From: Sphingomonas quercus
Lineage (GTDB): Bacteria; Pseudomonadota; Alphaproteobacteria; Sphingomonadales; Sphingomonadaceae
DNA length: 64,000 nucleotides
NCBI RefSeq assembly: GCF_018863195.1
Contig: NZ_JAHKRT010000002.1
Span: 372,001 to 436,000 of the forward strand
Reading direction: 5' to 3'
The notes beneath the pieces were generated by a model, which was not told where the DNA came from, searched no databases, and was given only the letters and a program-made list of their open reading frames with translations. Every line of letters begins with the position of its first letter. The stretch's first letter is position 1. This document shows positions 52,293-61,564 of the stretch, one piece after another. The position numbers and the translations under genes were made by a program.

Positions 52293-52446
52293 TGTCCTGT
52301 GTGAAGCCACCCGTCGCCCCACCCCCCGGCCCGGCATCCACCCGGCCATGACTGCCGGGCGGCTGGCGAGGCATGGACGCTGAATCAGTTCGGGAAGACA
52401 GGCAATGGCGGGGAGGGCCGGCGGTCGCTCCTCACCGTGAACGACA

Positions 52447-52478
52447 ACGGGCCCGCCTCCACCGGGAGACGGGCCCGT
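52447..52478 (-). terminator. Terminator of clpA
   Basis: On the minus strand ACGGGCCCG (52478-52470) pairs with CGGGCCCGT (52455-52447). The hairpin starts 17 bases after the clpA stop. The flanking T-content is low, so it is a moderate terminator. Confidence 0.55.
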
Positions 52479-52494
52479 CGTTTCACCCACTAAC

Positions 52495-54804
52495 CTATGC
52501 CTTGACCTTCGGCTTCGTCTTGCGCTTGCCGGCCTTGGGCGCGGCGCCGACGATCTCGAAGGCGAGCGCGTTGTCCTTGACGTGCACCTTGACCTCGCCG
52601 CCATGGACGAGCTTGCCGAACAGCAGCTCCTCGGCCAGCGGCTGCTTCACCTTCTCCTGGATCAGGCGGCCCATCGGCCGCGCGCCATAGAGCTTGTCAT
52701 AGCCGCGCTCCGTCAGCCACGTCTTGGCCTCGTCGTCGAGCGCGATGTGCACCTCGCGGTCGGCGAGTTGCAGCTCGAGCTGGAGGATGAACTTCTCGAC
52801 GACGCGGTTGATCACTTCGGTCGGCAGATAGCCGAACGGCACGATCGCATCGAGGCGGTTGCGGAACTCCGGCGTGAACATCTTCTTCACGGCCTCCTCG
52901 TCCTCGCCCTCGCGGGTGAGGTTGCCGAAGCCGAGCGATTCACGCGCCATGTCGGCGGCGCCGGCATTGGTCGTCATGATCAGGATGACGTTGCGGAAAT
53001 CGACCGTCTTGCCGTGGTGATCGGTGAGCTTGCCGTTGTCCATCACCTGCAACAGGATGTTGAACAGGTCCGGATGGGCCTTCTCGATCTCGTCGAGCAG
53101 CAGCACGCAATGCGGATGCTGGTCGATGGCGTCGGTGAGCAGGCCGCCCTGATCATAGCCGACATAGCCCGGCGGCGCGCCGATCAGCCGGCTGACCGAA
53201 TGGCGCTCCATATATTCGGACATGTCGAAGCGCTGGAGCGGGATGCCCATGATCTGCGCCAGCTGGCGGGCGACCTCCGTCTTGCCGACGCCGGTGGGGC
53301 CGGAGAACAGATAATTGCCGATCGGCTTGTCGGGATCGCGCAGACCCGCACGGCTGAGCTTGATCGCCGAGGACAGCACCTCGATCGCCTTGTCCTGCCC
53401 GAACACCACCCGCTTGAGGTCGGTATCGAGCGAGGCCAGCGCCTTGGTGTCGTCCGACGACACGGACTTGGGCGGGATGCGCGCCATGGTGGCGATCACC
53501 GCCTCGATCTCCTTCTGGGTGATCACCTTCTTGCGCTTGGACGGCACCACCAGCATCTGCATCGCGCCGACCTCGTCGATCACGTCGATCGCCTTGTCGG
53601 GCAGCTTGCGGTCGTTGATGTAGCGCGCCGACAGCTCCACGGCCGACTTGATCGCGTCGGGCGTGTAGCGGACATGGTGATGCTCCTCGAAGGCGGAGCG
53701 CAGCCCGGTGAGGATCTTCACCGTATCCTCGATCGTCGGCTCGTTGACGTCGATCTTCTGGAAGCGGCGGAGAAGCGCACGGTCCTTCTCGAAATGGTTG
53801 CGGAATTCCTTGTAGGTGGTCGATCCGATGCAGCGGATGGTGCCCCCCGACAGCGCCGGCTTGAGCAGGTTGGACGCATCCATCGCCCCGCCGGAAGTCG
53901 CGCCGGCGCCGATCACGGTGTGAATCTCGTCGATGAACAGCACGGCATGGGGCAGCTTCTCGAGTTCCGTCACGACCTGCTTCAGCCGCTCCTCGAAATC
54001 GCCGCGGTAGCGCGTGCCGGCGAGCAGCGCGCCCATGTCGAGCGAGTAGATCACCGCCTCCTTGAGCACCTCGGGCACGTCGCCCTCGATGATCTTGCGC
54101 GCCAGCCCTTCGGCGATGGCGGTCTTGCCGACGCCGGGATCGCCCACATAGAGCGGGTTGTTCTTGGACCGGCGGCAGAGGATCTGCACGGTGCGGTCGA
54201 CCTCGGCGGTGCGGCCGATCAGCGGATCGACGCGGCCGTCCCGGGCCTTCTCGTTGAGATTGACGGTGAACTGCTTGAGCGCGCTCTCGCCCTTCTGCTT
54301 GGGCTCGCCCTTGGTCGGCTTCTCCTCGTCGGAACCCTTCACCTCGCGCGTCTCCGTGGGCTGCCCGCCCTTGCCGACGCCGTGGCTGATATAGCTGACG
54401 GCATCGAGGCGGCTCATATCCTGCTGCTGCAGGAAATAGACGGCATAGCTCTCCCGCTCGCTGAACAGCGCGACGAGGACATTGCCGCCCGTCACCTCCT
54501 CGCGGCCGGAGGACTGGACATGCAGGATGGCGCGCTGGACGACGCGCTGGAAACCCGAGGTCGGCGAGGGATCGGCCTCGCCCTCGACCTTCAGCGCGTC
54601 GAGCTCGGTGTCGAGATAAAGCGACACCGCCTCCTTCAGCTCGGCGAGGTCGACGCCGCACGCCGTCATCACCTTGGAGGCATGCTCGTCGCCGCACAGC
54701 GCGAGCAGGAGGTGCTCGAGGGTGGCATATTCATGGCGGCGCTGGCTGGCGGCCGACAGCGCATTATGGAGAGTGGTTTCGAGTTCGCGGGCGAATGAAG
54801 GCAT
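52495..54804 (-). CDS. clpA: ATP-dependent Clp protease ATP-binding subunit ClpA
   Basis: ClpA unfolds substrates for ClpP. The 769 residues have the Clp N-domain repeats (FARELETTLHNALSAA, HEYATLEHLLLALC), a D1 Walker A GDPGVGKTA and a D2 Walker A GPTGVGKTE. They also have the ClpP-binding IGL-type loop region typical of ClpA and a C-terminal Lys-rich tail. The clpS adaptor gene that usually precedes clpA is not adjacent. The upstream leader contains a CGGGC-GCCCG hairpin next to AAGGAG. Confidence 0.96.
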   Translation of the reverse strand: MPSFARELETTLHNALSAASQRRHEYATLEHLLLALCGDEHASKVMTACGVDLAELKEAVSLYLDTELDALKVEGEADPSPTSGFQRVVQRAILHVQSSGREEVTGGNVLVALFSERESYAVYFLQQQDMSRLDAVSYISHGVGKGGQPTETREVKGSDEEKPTKGEPKQKGESALKQFTVNLNEKARDGRVDPLIGRTAEVDRTVQILCRRSKNNPLYVGDPGVGKTAIAEGLARKIIEGDVPEVLKEAVIYSLDMGALLAGTRYRGDFEERLKQVVTELEKLPHAVLFIDEIHTVIGAGATSGGAMDASNLLKPALSGGTIRCIGSTTYKEFRNHFEKDRALLRRFQKIDVNEPTIEDTVKILTGLRSAFEEHHHVRYTPDAIKSAVELSARYINDRKLPDKAIDVIDEVGAMQMLVVPSKRKKVITQKEIEAVIATMARIPPKSVSSDDTKALASLDTDLKRVVFGQDKAIEVLSSAIKLSRAGLRDPDKPIGNYLFSGPTGVGKTEVARQLAQIMGIPLQRFDMSEYMERHSVSRLIGAPPGYVGYDQGGLLTDAIDQHPHCVLLLDEIEKAHPDLFNILLQVMDNGKLTDHHGKTVDFRNVILIMTTNAGAADMARESLGFGNLTREGEDEEAVKKMFTPEFRNRLDAIVPFGYLPTEVINRVVEKFILQLELQLADREVHIALDDEAKTWLTERGYDKLYGARPMGRLIQEKVKQPLAEELLFGKLVHGGEVKVHVKDNALAFEIVGAAPKAGKRKTKPKVKA

Positions 54805-54935
54805 CTAAATCAATACTCCTTCGGGCGAAGCCCGGGGGCGGCCCTTTTCCCGACCTATGTCGGGTGCCGCCGGCCGTTCATCAAGCGCTGGTGCCGCCCT
54901 GCCAGTGGAGCCTGGATCAAGGGTGCGCCATCGAC

Positions 54936-55133
54936 TCATCTCTTGAATAACGCCTCGGCGCTTGCGCGGTGGTTAACGGCGCCCTCGGCATGAGCGCGGC
55001 AGCGCGCGATTTCCGCTTCCAGCGCGGCGATGCGGGCGCGCAGCTCGGCCACCGACAGCGGATCGAGGTCCTGCCGGCCCAGCGCCGCCAGCGGATCGTC
55101 CACGCGCCGCGGCAGAAGATCGTCCGAATCCAT
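54936..55133 (-). CDS. DUF1192 family protein
   Basis: This 65-residue protein starts at the ATG at 55133: MDSDDLLPRRVDDPLAALG, then a helix with AELRARIAALEAEIARCRAHAE and a short tail. This is the alphaproteobacterial DUF1192 family, one helix long, with unknown function. It is divergent from qor, an arrangement kept across alphaproteobacteria along with trcR nearby. Confidence 0.85.
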   Translation of the reverse strand: MDSDDLLPRRVDDPLAALGRQDLDPLSVAELRARIAALEAEIARCRAHAEGAVNHRASAEALFKR

Positions 55134-55203
55134 GGAGACAGCGTTGACCGGACAGGCCCTCAAGTCAATAAACCGCGCGCCGGGGCCGGTGACGAGGAGG
55201 CTT

Positions 55204-56214
55204 ATGACGCCGAAGACCATGCTGGCCATTGATCCTGCCACCTCCGGCGGGCCGGAACTGCTCGTGCCAGTGACGCGCGACGTGCCCGTGCCCGGCGAGA
55301 ACGAGGTGCTGATCCGCGTCGCCGCCGCCGGCGTCAACCGGCCGGACCTGTTGCAGCGCCAGGGGCGCTATCCGCCGCCGCCGGGCGCGCCCGCGATCCT
55401 CGGGCTGGAGCTGGCCGGCACGATCGTCGCCGCCGGCCCGCGCATGGGCGGGGGCCTGATCGGCGAGCGGGTCTGCGCGCTGGTCGCCGGCGGCGCCTAT
55501 GCGGAATATGCGGTGGCGCCGGTCGGCCAGTGTCTGCCGGTGACGGACGGGCTGGCGATGATCGAGGCGGCGGCGCTTCCCGAGACACTGTTCACGGTAT
55601 GGGTCAACCTGTTCGAGCGCGCTTATGCCGGCGACGGCGAATCGGTGCTGGTGCATGGCGGCACCAGCGGCATCGGCACGATGGCCATCGCGCTCGGGCG
55701 CCTGTTCAACCTGAGGGTGATCGTCACCTGCGGCACGGATGAAAAATGCGAGCGCGCGCTGGCCCTCGGCGCGGCCCATGCGATCAACTACAACACCACT
55801 GACTTCGTCGATGCGGTGCGCGCCGCCACCGGCGGGCGCGGCGTCGACATCGTGCTGGACATGATCGGCGGCGATTATCTGTCCCGCAACCTCGCGGTGC
55901 TCGCAGAGGATGGCCGCCATGTCTCGATCGCGGTGCAGCGCGGCGCCACCGCCGAGCTGCCCATCCTGGAGGTGATGCGCCGTCGGCTGACGCTGAGCGG
56001 CTCGACGCTCCGGGCTCGCGCAAACGAGTTCAAGGCGCTGGTCCGCGACGAGCTGATGCGCACCGTCTGGCCGCATGTCGCGGCGGGCCGGCTGCGCCCG
56101 GTGATCGACCGCGTCCTCCCGCTCGCCGAGGCTCCGGCGGCCCATGCCCGGCTGGAAAGCGGCGAGCATGTCGGCAAGGTGGTGTTGCGGATCGGCGAGG
56201 ACGCCGATGGATAA
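55204..56214 (+). CDS. qor: NAD(P)H-quinone oxidoreductase, zeta-crystallin type
   Basis: This 336-residue medium-chain reductase belongs to the zinc-free quinone oxidoreductase group. AAAGVNRPDLLQRQGRYPPPPG and the Rossmann-domain VHGGTSGIGTMAIALG identify it. The quinone/redox role is inferred from the family. The ATG at 55204 follows GAGGAGG and gives the typical start. It heads a probable operon with the GST gene that follows 9 bases downstream. Confidence 0.92.
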   Translation: MTPKTMLAIDPATSGGPELLVPVTRDVPVPGENEVLIRVAAAGVNRPDLLQRQGRYPPPPGAPAILGLELAGTIVAAGPRMGGGLIGERVCALVAGGAYAEYAVAPVGQCLPVTDGLAMIEAAALPETLFTVWVNLFERAYAGDGESVLVHGGTSGIGTMAIALGRLFNLRVIVTCGTDEKCERALALGAAHAINYNTTDFVDAVRAATGGRGVDIVLDMIGGDYLSRNLAVLAEDGRHVSIAVQRGATAELPILEVMRRRLTLSGSTLRARANEFKALVRDELMRTVWPHVAAGRLRPVIDRVLPLAEAPAAHARLESGEHVGKVVLRIGEDADG

Positions 56215-56223
56215 GGGGGTGGA

Positions 56224-56841
56224 ATGGAAAAGCTGATTCTCCACGAGGACCCGATCTCGGGCAATTGCTACAAGATCAGGCTCGTCGCCGCGCATCTCGG
56301 CCTGCCGCTGGAGCGGCGCGCCTACGATATCCGCAAGGGCGAGACGCGCACGCCGGAATTTCTCGCCGGCGTCAGCGCCAATGGCCGCATCCCGGTGCTC
56401 CAGGTCGGCGACCGCTTTCTGGCGGAGAGCGGCGCGGCCTGCTGGTATCTCGCGGAAGGCTCGCCGCTGATCCCCGCCGATCGGTTCGAGCGGGCGGACA
56501 TGCTGCACTGGATGTTCTTCGAGCAATATCATCACGAGCCCAATGTCGCGACGTTGCGCTTCTGGCTCGGCATCATCGGCGAAGGCGGGCTGAGCGATGC
56601 CCAGCGCGCCGCGGTGCCGGGGAGGCGGGCCGCCGGCGAGGCGGCGCTCGCGCTGATGGACGCGCATCTCGCCGGCCATGATTTCTTCGTCGGAGGCGGG
56701 CCGAGCCTCGCCGACATCGCGCTCTATGCCTATACCCATGTCGCCGACGAAGGCGGCTTCGCGCTCGAACATTATCCTCATCTCGGCCGCTGGCTGGGGA
56801 GGATGGCGGCGCTGCCCGGCCATATCCCGATGGAAGAATAG
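56224..56841 (+). CDS. Glutathione S-transferase
   Basis: This 205-residue GST is of the bacterial class with an N-domain LHEDPISGNCYKIRLVAAHLG (the conserved SGNCYK, whose Ser/Cys lies at the active position). The C-domain contains GGPSLADIALYAYTHVADEGG. Substrate unknown. The gene follows qor closely, and a terminator-bearing leader for trcR begins after it. Confidence 0.9.
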   Translation: MEKLILHEDPISGNCYKIRLVAAHLGLPLERRAYDIRKGETRTPEFLAGVSANGRIPVLQVGDRFLAESGAACWYLAEGSPLIPADRFERADMLHWMFFEQYHHEPNVATLRFWLGIIGEGGLSDAQRAAVPGRRAAGEAALALMDAHLAGHDFFVGGGPSLADIALYAYTHVADEGGFALEHYPHLGRWLGRMAALPGHIPMEE

Positions 56842-56851
56842 CCTGATCTTC

Positions 56852-56880
56852 TTGCCTTCGGACCGCAGCGGGACTAAATC
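56852..56880 (+). promoter_or_regulatory. Promoter candidate for trcR
   Basis: TTGCCT (56852-56857), a 17-base spacer and TAAATC (56875-56880) form a reasonable sigma-70-like promoter. Transcription would begin near 56887, just before the hairpin at 56895. Confidence 0.45.
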
Positions 56881-56894
56881 TCGGTGCAACATCA

Positions 56895-56923
56895 GGCCGT
56901 CCCGCTGGGGCGGCCCTTTCTTT
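56895..56923 (+). terminator. Terminator-like hairpin in the trcR leader
   Basis: GGCCGTCC (56895-56902) pairs with GGGCGGCC (56908-56915) around a 5-base loop and is followed by CTTTCTTT. Only 15 bases separate the T-tract from the trcR ATG, too few for a promoter between them. Transcripts of trcR must therefore read through it, unless it ends the qor-GST operon only. Confidence 0.75.
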
Positions 56924-56938
56924 ATCCGGAGACTTTCC

Positions 56939-57637
56939 ATGGCCCAGCCGCTTATGCCCCACGCCACCGCGTCGTGGCTGGTCGACAACACCTCGCTCAG
57001 CTTCGAGCAGATCGCGGCCTTTTGCGGCCTCCACATCCTCGAGGTGCAGGCCATCGCCGACGATACTGCGGCGACCAAGCTCACCGGCCGCGACCCGGTC
57101 CGCGCGCACGAGCTGACCATGGACGAGATTGAGAAGGGCCAGCGCGATCCGAAATATCGCCTCGTCATGCAGAAGGGGCCGGAGCCGGTGCGCCGCACCA
57201 AGGGGCCGCGCTACACGCCGGTTTCCAAGCGCCAGGACAAGCCCGACGGCATCGCGTGGATCATCCGCAATCATCCCGAGGTGTCGGATGGCCAGATCGG
57301 CAAGCTGATCGGCACCACTCGCACGACCATCGCCGCGATCCGCGACCGCACCCATTGGAACATCGCCAACATCGTGCCCAAGGACCCGGTGACGCTCGGC
57401 CTGACCAGCCAGCGCGAGCTTGACGCGGTCGTCGCCAAGGCGGCCAAGGCGGCCGGCCTCGAGGCCCCGGTGGACGACCGGCTGGAGGGTGAGCGAGAGG
57501 CGCTGATCGGCCAGCTCCGCGCCGAGCGCGAGGCTGCCGCCGGTCGCGGCGCGGCCGTGCCCGGCGCCGAGGACGAGCCCGGCGAGACGCGCAGCTACGC
57601 CCTGCCCGAAGGCGTGCAGGATCCGTTCAAGCGCTGA
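56939..57637 (+). CDS. trcR: RNA-polymerase-associated regulator TrcR (DUF1013)
   Basis: The 232-residue protein belongs to the DUF1013 family, whose Caulobacter member TrcR travels with RNA polymerase and affects the cell cycle. TASWLVDNTSLSFEQIAAFCG and ILEVQAIADD at the start, a central helix-turn-helix-like GQIGKLIGTTRTTIAAIRDR, and a Glu-rich tail are family marks. The ATG at 56939 gives the normal MAQPLMPHATASW start. The leader is short and holds a terminator-like hairpin. Confidence 0.9.
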   Translation: MAQPLMPHATASWLVDNTSLSFEQIAAFCGLHILEVQAIADDTAATKLTGRDPVRAHELTMDEIEKGQRDPKYRLVMQKGPEPVRRTKGPRYTPVSKRQDKPDGIAWIIRNHPEVSDGQIGKLIGTTRTTIAAIRDRTHWNIANIVPKDPVTLGLTSQRELDAVVAKAAKAAGLEAPVDDRLEGEREALIGQLRAEREAAAGRGAAVPGAEDEPGETRSYALPEGVQDPFKR

Positions 57638-57726
57638 CCGGCTGGCTGAAGGGGGCGGTGCCCCCTGAGGACTATTTTGCTGCGCACTCATTTGCTTACG
57701 TGAACGTAAGGGGCTAGGCTCGGGCC

Positions 57727-59433
57727 ATGGACCCAGCGCTCCTGTGGCAGACTCATTACGCGCACCCCTTGCCCTGGGCGCAGCAATTCCCGATCCAGTC
57801 CGTGCCGGAGATGTTCGCCGCCACCGCGGCGCGAGTGCCGGACGCCGTCGCGATCGACTTCCTCGGCCGCCATTATGATTATGCCGAACTTGCCTCGGGC
57901 GTGCGGCGGGTGGCGGCCGGCCTCGCCGCGCTCGGCATCGGCAAGGGCGACCGTATCGGCCTCTATCTGCCGAACGTGCCCCATTATGTGGCGGCCTATT
58001 ATGGCGCGCTGTCGCTGGGCGCGGTGGTCGTCAATTTCTCGCCGCTTTATTCGGTCGACGAGCTTTGTCATCAGGTCGAGGATTCGGGCGCCCGGCTGCT
58101 CTTCACCCTGTCGGCGACGGCGCTGCTCCCCAACGCGCTTGCCGTGCTGGAGCAGACCCGGCTGGAGCGGCTGATCGTCGGATCGGTGGCGGGGGCACTG
58201 CCGGCCGCCAAGTCTCTGATCTATCGCCTGTTTCGCAGCGGCGAGACGACGCCCCGCCCGCACGATCCGCGCGTCTGCGCCTTTTCGACGCTGATCGACA
58301 ATGACGGGGTCTATGCCGCCCCGGCGATCGATCCCGAGGCTGACCTCGCGCTCCTCCAATATACCGGCGGCACCACCGGCATCCCCAAGGGCGCCATGCT
58401 CACCCATCAGGCGATCACGGCCAATGCCCGCCAGCAGCGGCTGGTCGATCCGCATGACGGCGAAGTGGACCGGATCATCGGTGTGCTGCCCCTGTTCCAC
58501 ATCTTCGCCAACGCCTGCGTGCTCAACCGCACCGTCCTCGGCGGCGGCGAGATGGTGCTGCTGCCGCGGTTCGAGGCCAAGGCGACGCTGGACGCGATCC
58601 AGCGCACGCGCGCCACCGCCTTGCCGGGGGTGCCGACCATGTATCGCGCATTGCTCGATCACCCGGCCTGCGCGCGCACCGATCTGTCGTCGCTGCGCGT
58701 GTGCGTGTCGGGCGGCGCGCCGTTGCCCGTGGAGCTGAAGGAGGCGTTCGAGGCGAGCACCGGCGCCGTCCTCGCCGAGGGCTATGGCCTGACCGAGAGC
58801 GGCATCGCCGCCGTCAATCCCTATGAGGGGCTGAACAAGAGCGGCACGATCGGCCAGCCGATGCCGGCCACCGCCTTCCGCCTCGTCGATCGCGACGACC
58901 CGCATCGCGACGCGCTCGACGGCGAGCCGGGCGAGATCGTCATCAAGGGGCCGCAGATCATGCGCGGCTATTGGAACCGGCCGGAGGCGGCCGCCGACGC
59001 CTTCGTCGACGGCTGGCTGCGCACTGGCGACGTCGGGGTCATCGACGAGGACGGCTATGTCCGCATCGTCGACCGGCTGAAGGACATGATCGCGGTCGGC
59101 GGCTTCAAGGTCTTCCCCAGCCAGGTCGAACAGATCCTTTATCGTCATCCGGCGGTGCGCGAGGCGATCGTGCTCGGCGTGCCCGACCTTTATCATGGCG
59201 AAATGCCGAAGGCTTTCGTGACGCTGAAGCCGGGCGCCACCGCGATCACCGGCGAGGCGTTGCGCGACTGGCTCAATCCGCAGCTCGGCAAGCATGAGCG
59301 GGTCGTGGCGGTGGAGGTGCGGCTAAACCTGCCGAAGACGATGATCGGCAAGCTCAGCCGCAAGGAGCTCGCCGCCGAGGAGCTGGCGCGTGCGGCGTCC
59401 GGGCTCGCCGCGGACGGCGCCGCGGCAGGCTGA
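57727..59433 (+). CDS. Long-chain acyl-CoA ligase (AMP-forming)
   Basis: This 568-residue adenylate-forming enzyme makes acyl-CoA from a fatty acid, ATP and CoA. The core motifs are YTGGTTGIPKGAM (P-loop), EGYGLTES, YWNRPEA, WLRTGDVGVIDEDG and DRLKDMIAVGG (motif with the catalytic Asp/Arg). The C-terminal Lys of PKTMIGKLSRKEL is present. The acyl chain length is assumed from similarity to FadD. The neighbours do not form a catabolic operon. Confidence 0.92.
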   Translation: MDPALLWQTHYAHPLPWAQQFPIQSVPEMFAATAARVPDAVAIDFLGRHYDYAELASGVRRVAAGLAALGIGKGDRIGLYLPNVPHYVAAYYGALSLGAVVVNFSPLYSVDELCHQVEDSGARLLFTLSATALLPNALAVLEQTRLERLIVGSVAGALPAAKSLIYRLFRSGETTPRPHDPRVCAFSTLIDNDGVYAAPAIDPEADLALLQYTGGTTGIPKGAMLTHQAITANARQQRLVDPHDGEVDRIIGVLPLFHIFANACVLNRTVLGGGEMVLLPRFEAKATLDAIQRTRATALPGVPTMYRALLDHPACARTDLSSLRVCVSGGAPLPVELKEAFEASTGAVLAEGYGLTESGIAAVNPYEGLNKSGTIGQPMPATAFRLVDRDDPHRDALDGEPGEIVIKGPQIMRGYWNRPEAAADAFVDGWLRTGDVGVIDEDGYVRIVDRLKDMIAVGGFKVFPSQVEQILYRHPAVREAIVLGVPDLYHGEMPKAFVTLKPGATAITGEALRDWLNPQLGKHERVVAVEVRLNLPKTMIGKLSRKELAAEELARAASGLAADGAAAG

Positions 59434-59582
59434 GTTCCGCCCCGATCTGGCACGCCCGCAGATTCGCGGTGCGGTGCGGCGATTCTCCACTAGCTGCGCT
59501 GCGGATAGTCACGGAATCTCAACCCGGACGCGCCTAGCAGCGGAGTCGCGCTGCTTTCTGGCGTGGTTCGGGAGATGGCTCC

Positions 59583-59762
59583 ATGTCGCGTCGGTTTCGG
59601 CCATTCGCCATGCTGGCTTCGGGATTCACCACCATCGGTATGCTGGTCATCAGTCCGGATGCGCTGCCGCCGGCGGCGGCCGCCGGGCTGCTGCTGCTCG
59701 CCGTCGGCCTGCTCGTCGGCGGCATGCGACGCAGCGACAAGGGAGATTCGGTTTCCGCCTGA
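59583..59762 (+). CDS. Small two-helix membrane protein, 59 residues
   Basis: A 59-residue frame from the ATG at 59583, with GGGAG 8 bases upstream, encodes two hydrophobic helices (FAMLASGFTTIGMLVI and AAAAGLLLLAVGLLVGG) separated by a short Pro loop and ending in RRSDKGDSVSA. It is short and unlike any family I recognise, but the start signal and the helices argue for a real gene. Confidence 0.55.
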   Translation: MSRRFRPFAMLASGFTTIGMLVISPDALPPAAAAGLLLLAVGLLVGGMRRSDKGDSVSA

Positions 59763-59807
59763 TCCGGCTTGCTTGACCGGCCCCGCGCGCGCCGCCATCA
59801 GGGGCGC

Positions 59808-60071
59808 ATGGTAGAGGATGCCACCGGGACCGGGGACGCGACGATCGCGAGCCTTTCATTCGAGGATGCGCTGAAGCGGCTGGAGACGATCGTCCAGCGG
59901 CTGGAAAGCGGCGAGGCGAGCCTCGATGAATCGATCACCCTTTATGCCGAGGGCGACGCGCTGCGCGCCCAGTGCGAGCGGCGTCTGGCCGCCGCCCAGG
60001 CCCGCATCGAGCGTATCCAGCTTTCGCCCGACGGCCGGCCGACCGGCGTCCAGCCCTTCGACGCGGATTGA
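59808..60071 (+). CDS. xseB: Exodeoxyribonuclease VII small subunit
   Basis: XseB is the small partner of XseA in exonuclease VII. The 87 residues contain the diagnostic SFEDALKRLETIVQRLESGEASLDESI and a coiled second helix. It is the first gene of a run with ispA and coaD. The xseA gene is not in the window, as usual. The stop overlaps a possible TTG start of ispA. Confidence 0.93.
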   Translation: MVEDATGTGDATIASLSFEDALKRLETIVQRLESGEASLDESITLYAEGDALRAQCERRLAAAQARIERIQLSPDGRPTGVQPFDAD

Positions 60072-60079
60072 CCGCCGAC

Positions 60080-60982
60080 GTGACCAGCCCGACCTCGATC
60101 GATCTCGCCGCCGCCATGGCGCGCACCGCGCATGAGGTGGACGCGCTGTTCGACGCGCTGCTCGCGCTGCCCGACGATCCGCGTCGCGGCCTCTACGCCG
60201 CGATGCGCCATGCTGCCATCGGCGGCGGCAAGCGGCTGCGGCCGCTGCTCGTCGTCGCGGCCTGCGACCTGTTCAAGGTGGATCGCCCGCAGGCGTTGCG
60301 CGTCGCCGTCGCCATCGAATGCGTCCACGTCTATTCGCTCATCCATGACGATCTGCCGTGCATGGACGATGACGATCTGCGTCGCGGCAAGCCCACCGTC
60401 CACAAGGCATTCGACGAGGCCACCGCGGTGCTGGCGGGCGACGCCCTCCAGACCCTCGCCTTCGAGATTCTCTCCGATCCCGAGACGCATCCCGATCCGT
60501 TCGTGCGGATCGAGCTGGTCGCCGAGCTGGCGCGCGCCGCCGGCCCGGCCGGGATGGTCGGCGGGCAGATGATGGATATCGTCGCCGAGTCCGAGACGTT
60601 CGACCTGCCCACCACCACGCGGCTGCAGCAGCTCAAGACCGGTGCCCTGATCGGCTTCTGCCTGGAGGCGGGCGGGGTGATGGGCCATGTCTCGCCGGCC
60701 GGGCGCACGGCGCTGCGCGGCTATGCGCGCGATATCGGCCTTGCCTTCCAGATCGCTGACGACCTGCTCGACGCAACCGGCGACGAGAGCGTCGCCGGCA
60801 AGGCGCTGGGCAAGGATGCCGAGGCCGGGAAGGCGACCTTCGTCTCCCTGCTCGGGGAGGAGCGCGCGCGCACCCAGGCCGGGATGCTGGTCGACCAGGC
60901 CATCGCCCATCTCGCCGCCTTCGGCTCCGAAGCGGAGCTGCTGCGCCAGCTCGCCCGCTACATCGTGGAGCGCGACCGATGA
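60080..60982 (+). CDS. ispA: Polyprenyl synthetase (farnesyl diphosphate synthase)
   Basis: IspA condenses C5 units to farnesyl diphosphate for ubiquinone, hopanoid and undecaprenyl synthesis. The 300 residues contain the first Asp-rich motif DDLPCMDDDD, the second DDLLDATGD, and GGGKRLRPLL near the start. The GTG at 60080 is my choice; a TTG at 60068 overlapping xseB is possible. The end overlaps coaD by four bases. Confidence 0.93.
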   Translation: MTSPTSIDLAAAMARTAHEVDALFDALLALPDDPRRGLYAAMRHAAIGGGKRLRPLLVVAACDLFKVDRPQALRVAVAIECVHVYSLIHDDLPCMDDDDLRRGKPTVHKAFDEATAVLAGDALQTLAFEILSDPETHPDPFVRIELVAELARAAGPAGMVGGQMMDIVAESETFDLPTTTRLQQLKTGALIGFCLEAGGVMGHVSPAGRTALRGYARDIGLAFQIADDLLDATGDESVAGKALGKDAEAGKATFVSLLGEERARTQAGMLVDQAIAHLAAFGSEAELLRQLARYIVERDR

Positions 60983-61485
60983 TGCGCGTCGGCGTCTATC
61001 CCGGCACGTTCGATCCCGTCACGCTGGGCCATATGGACATCATCCGGCGCGGCGCGAAGCTGGTCGACCGGCTGGTCATCGGCGTCACGACCAATCCCTC
61101 CAAATCGCCGCTGTTCACGCTGGACGAGCGGCTGGCCATGGTCCGCCGCGAGACGGCGTCGGTGGCCGGCGCCGCGATCGAGGTGGTGGCGTTCGACTCG
61201 CTGCTGATGGATTTCGCCGACCGGCAGGGCGCCAGCATCATCGTGCGCGGCCTGCGCGCGGTGGCGGACTTCGAGTATGAATATCAGATGGCGGGGATGA
61301 ACCAGCAGATCAACAACCGCGTCGAGACGGTATTCCTCATGGCCGACGTGGCGCTGCAACCGATCGCGTCGCGGCTGGTGAAGGAGATCGCGCTCTATGG
61401 CGGGCCGATCGGCCGGTTCGTGCCGGCCGCCGTCGAGGCGGACGTGGTTGCGCGCGTCGGCCAGATCGGGCGGAAGGGCGAATAA
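60979..61485 (+). CDS. coaD: Phosphopantetheine adenylyltransferase
   Basis: CoaD makes dephospho-CoA from 4'-phosphopantetheine, the step before the last in CoA synthesis. The 168 residues contain the nucleotidyl-transferase motif GTFDPVTLGH (HxGH type), RGLRAVADFEYE, and the C-terminal ISSRLVKEIA-like SRLVKEIALYGG. It overlaps ispA by ATGA and either ATG at 60979 or 60982 may be used. PanC at 8951 acts earlier in the same pathway. Confidence 0.95.
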   Translation: MMRVGVYPGTFDPVTLGHMDIIRRGAKLVDRLVIGVTTNPSKSPLFTLDERLAMVRRETASVAGAAIEVVAFDSLLMDFADRQGASIIVRGLRAVADFEYEYQMAGMNQQINNRVETVFLMADVALQPIASRLVKEIALYGGPIGRFVPAAVEADVVARVGQIGRKGE

Positions 61486-61564
61486 GGCCGTTCAGGCAGC
61501 AGCCAAGCGCGGCCGATTACGGGCACCATGAATGAGGCCGGCATGTCAGCGCCGGCGTGAAGGG

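Noticed and set aside
52582-54798. 738-residue frame antisense to clpA
   Set aside because: It is fully opposite a certain gene and reads as reversed Clp codons; no SD or motif.
54805-54880. RpoH-type heat-shock promoter upstream of clpA
   Set aside because: A CTTG and a CATA-like sequence occur, but the spacing and the -10 do not match the consensus well enough.
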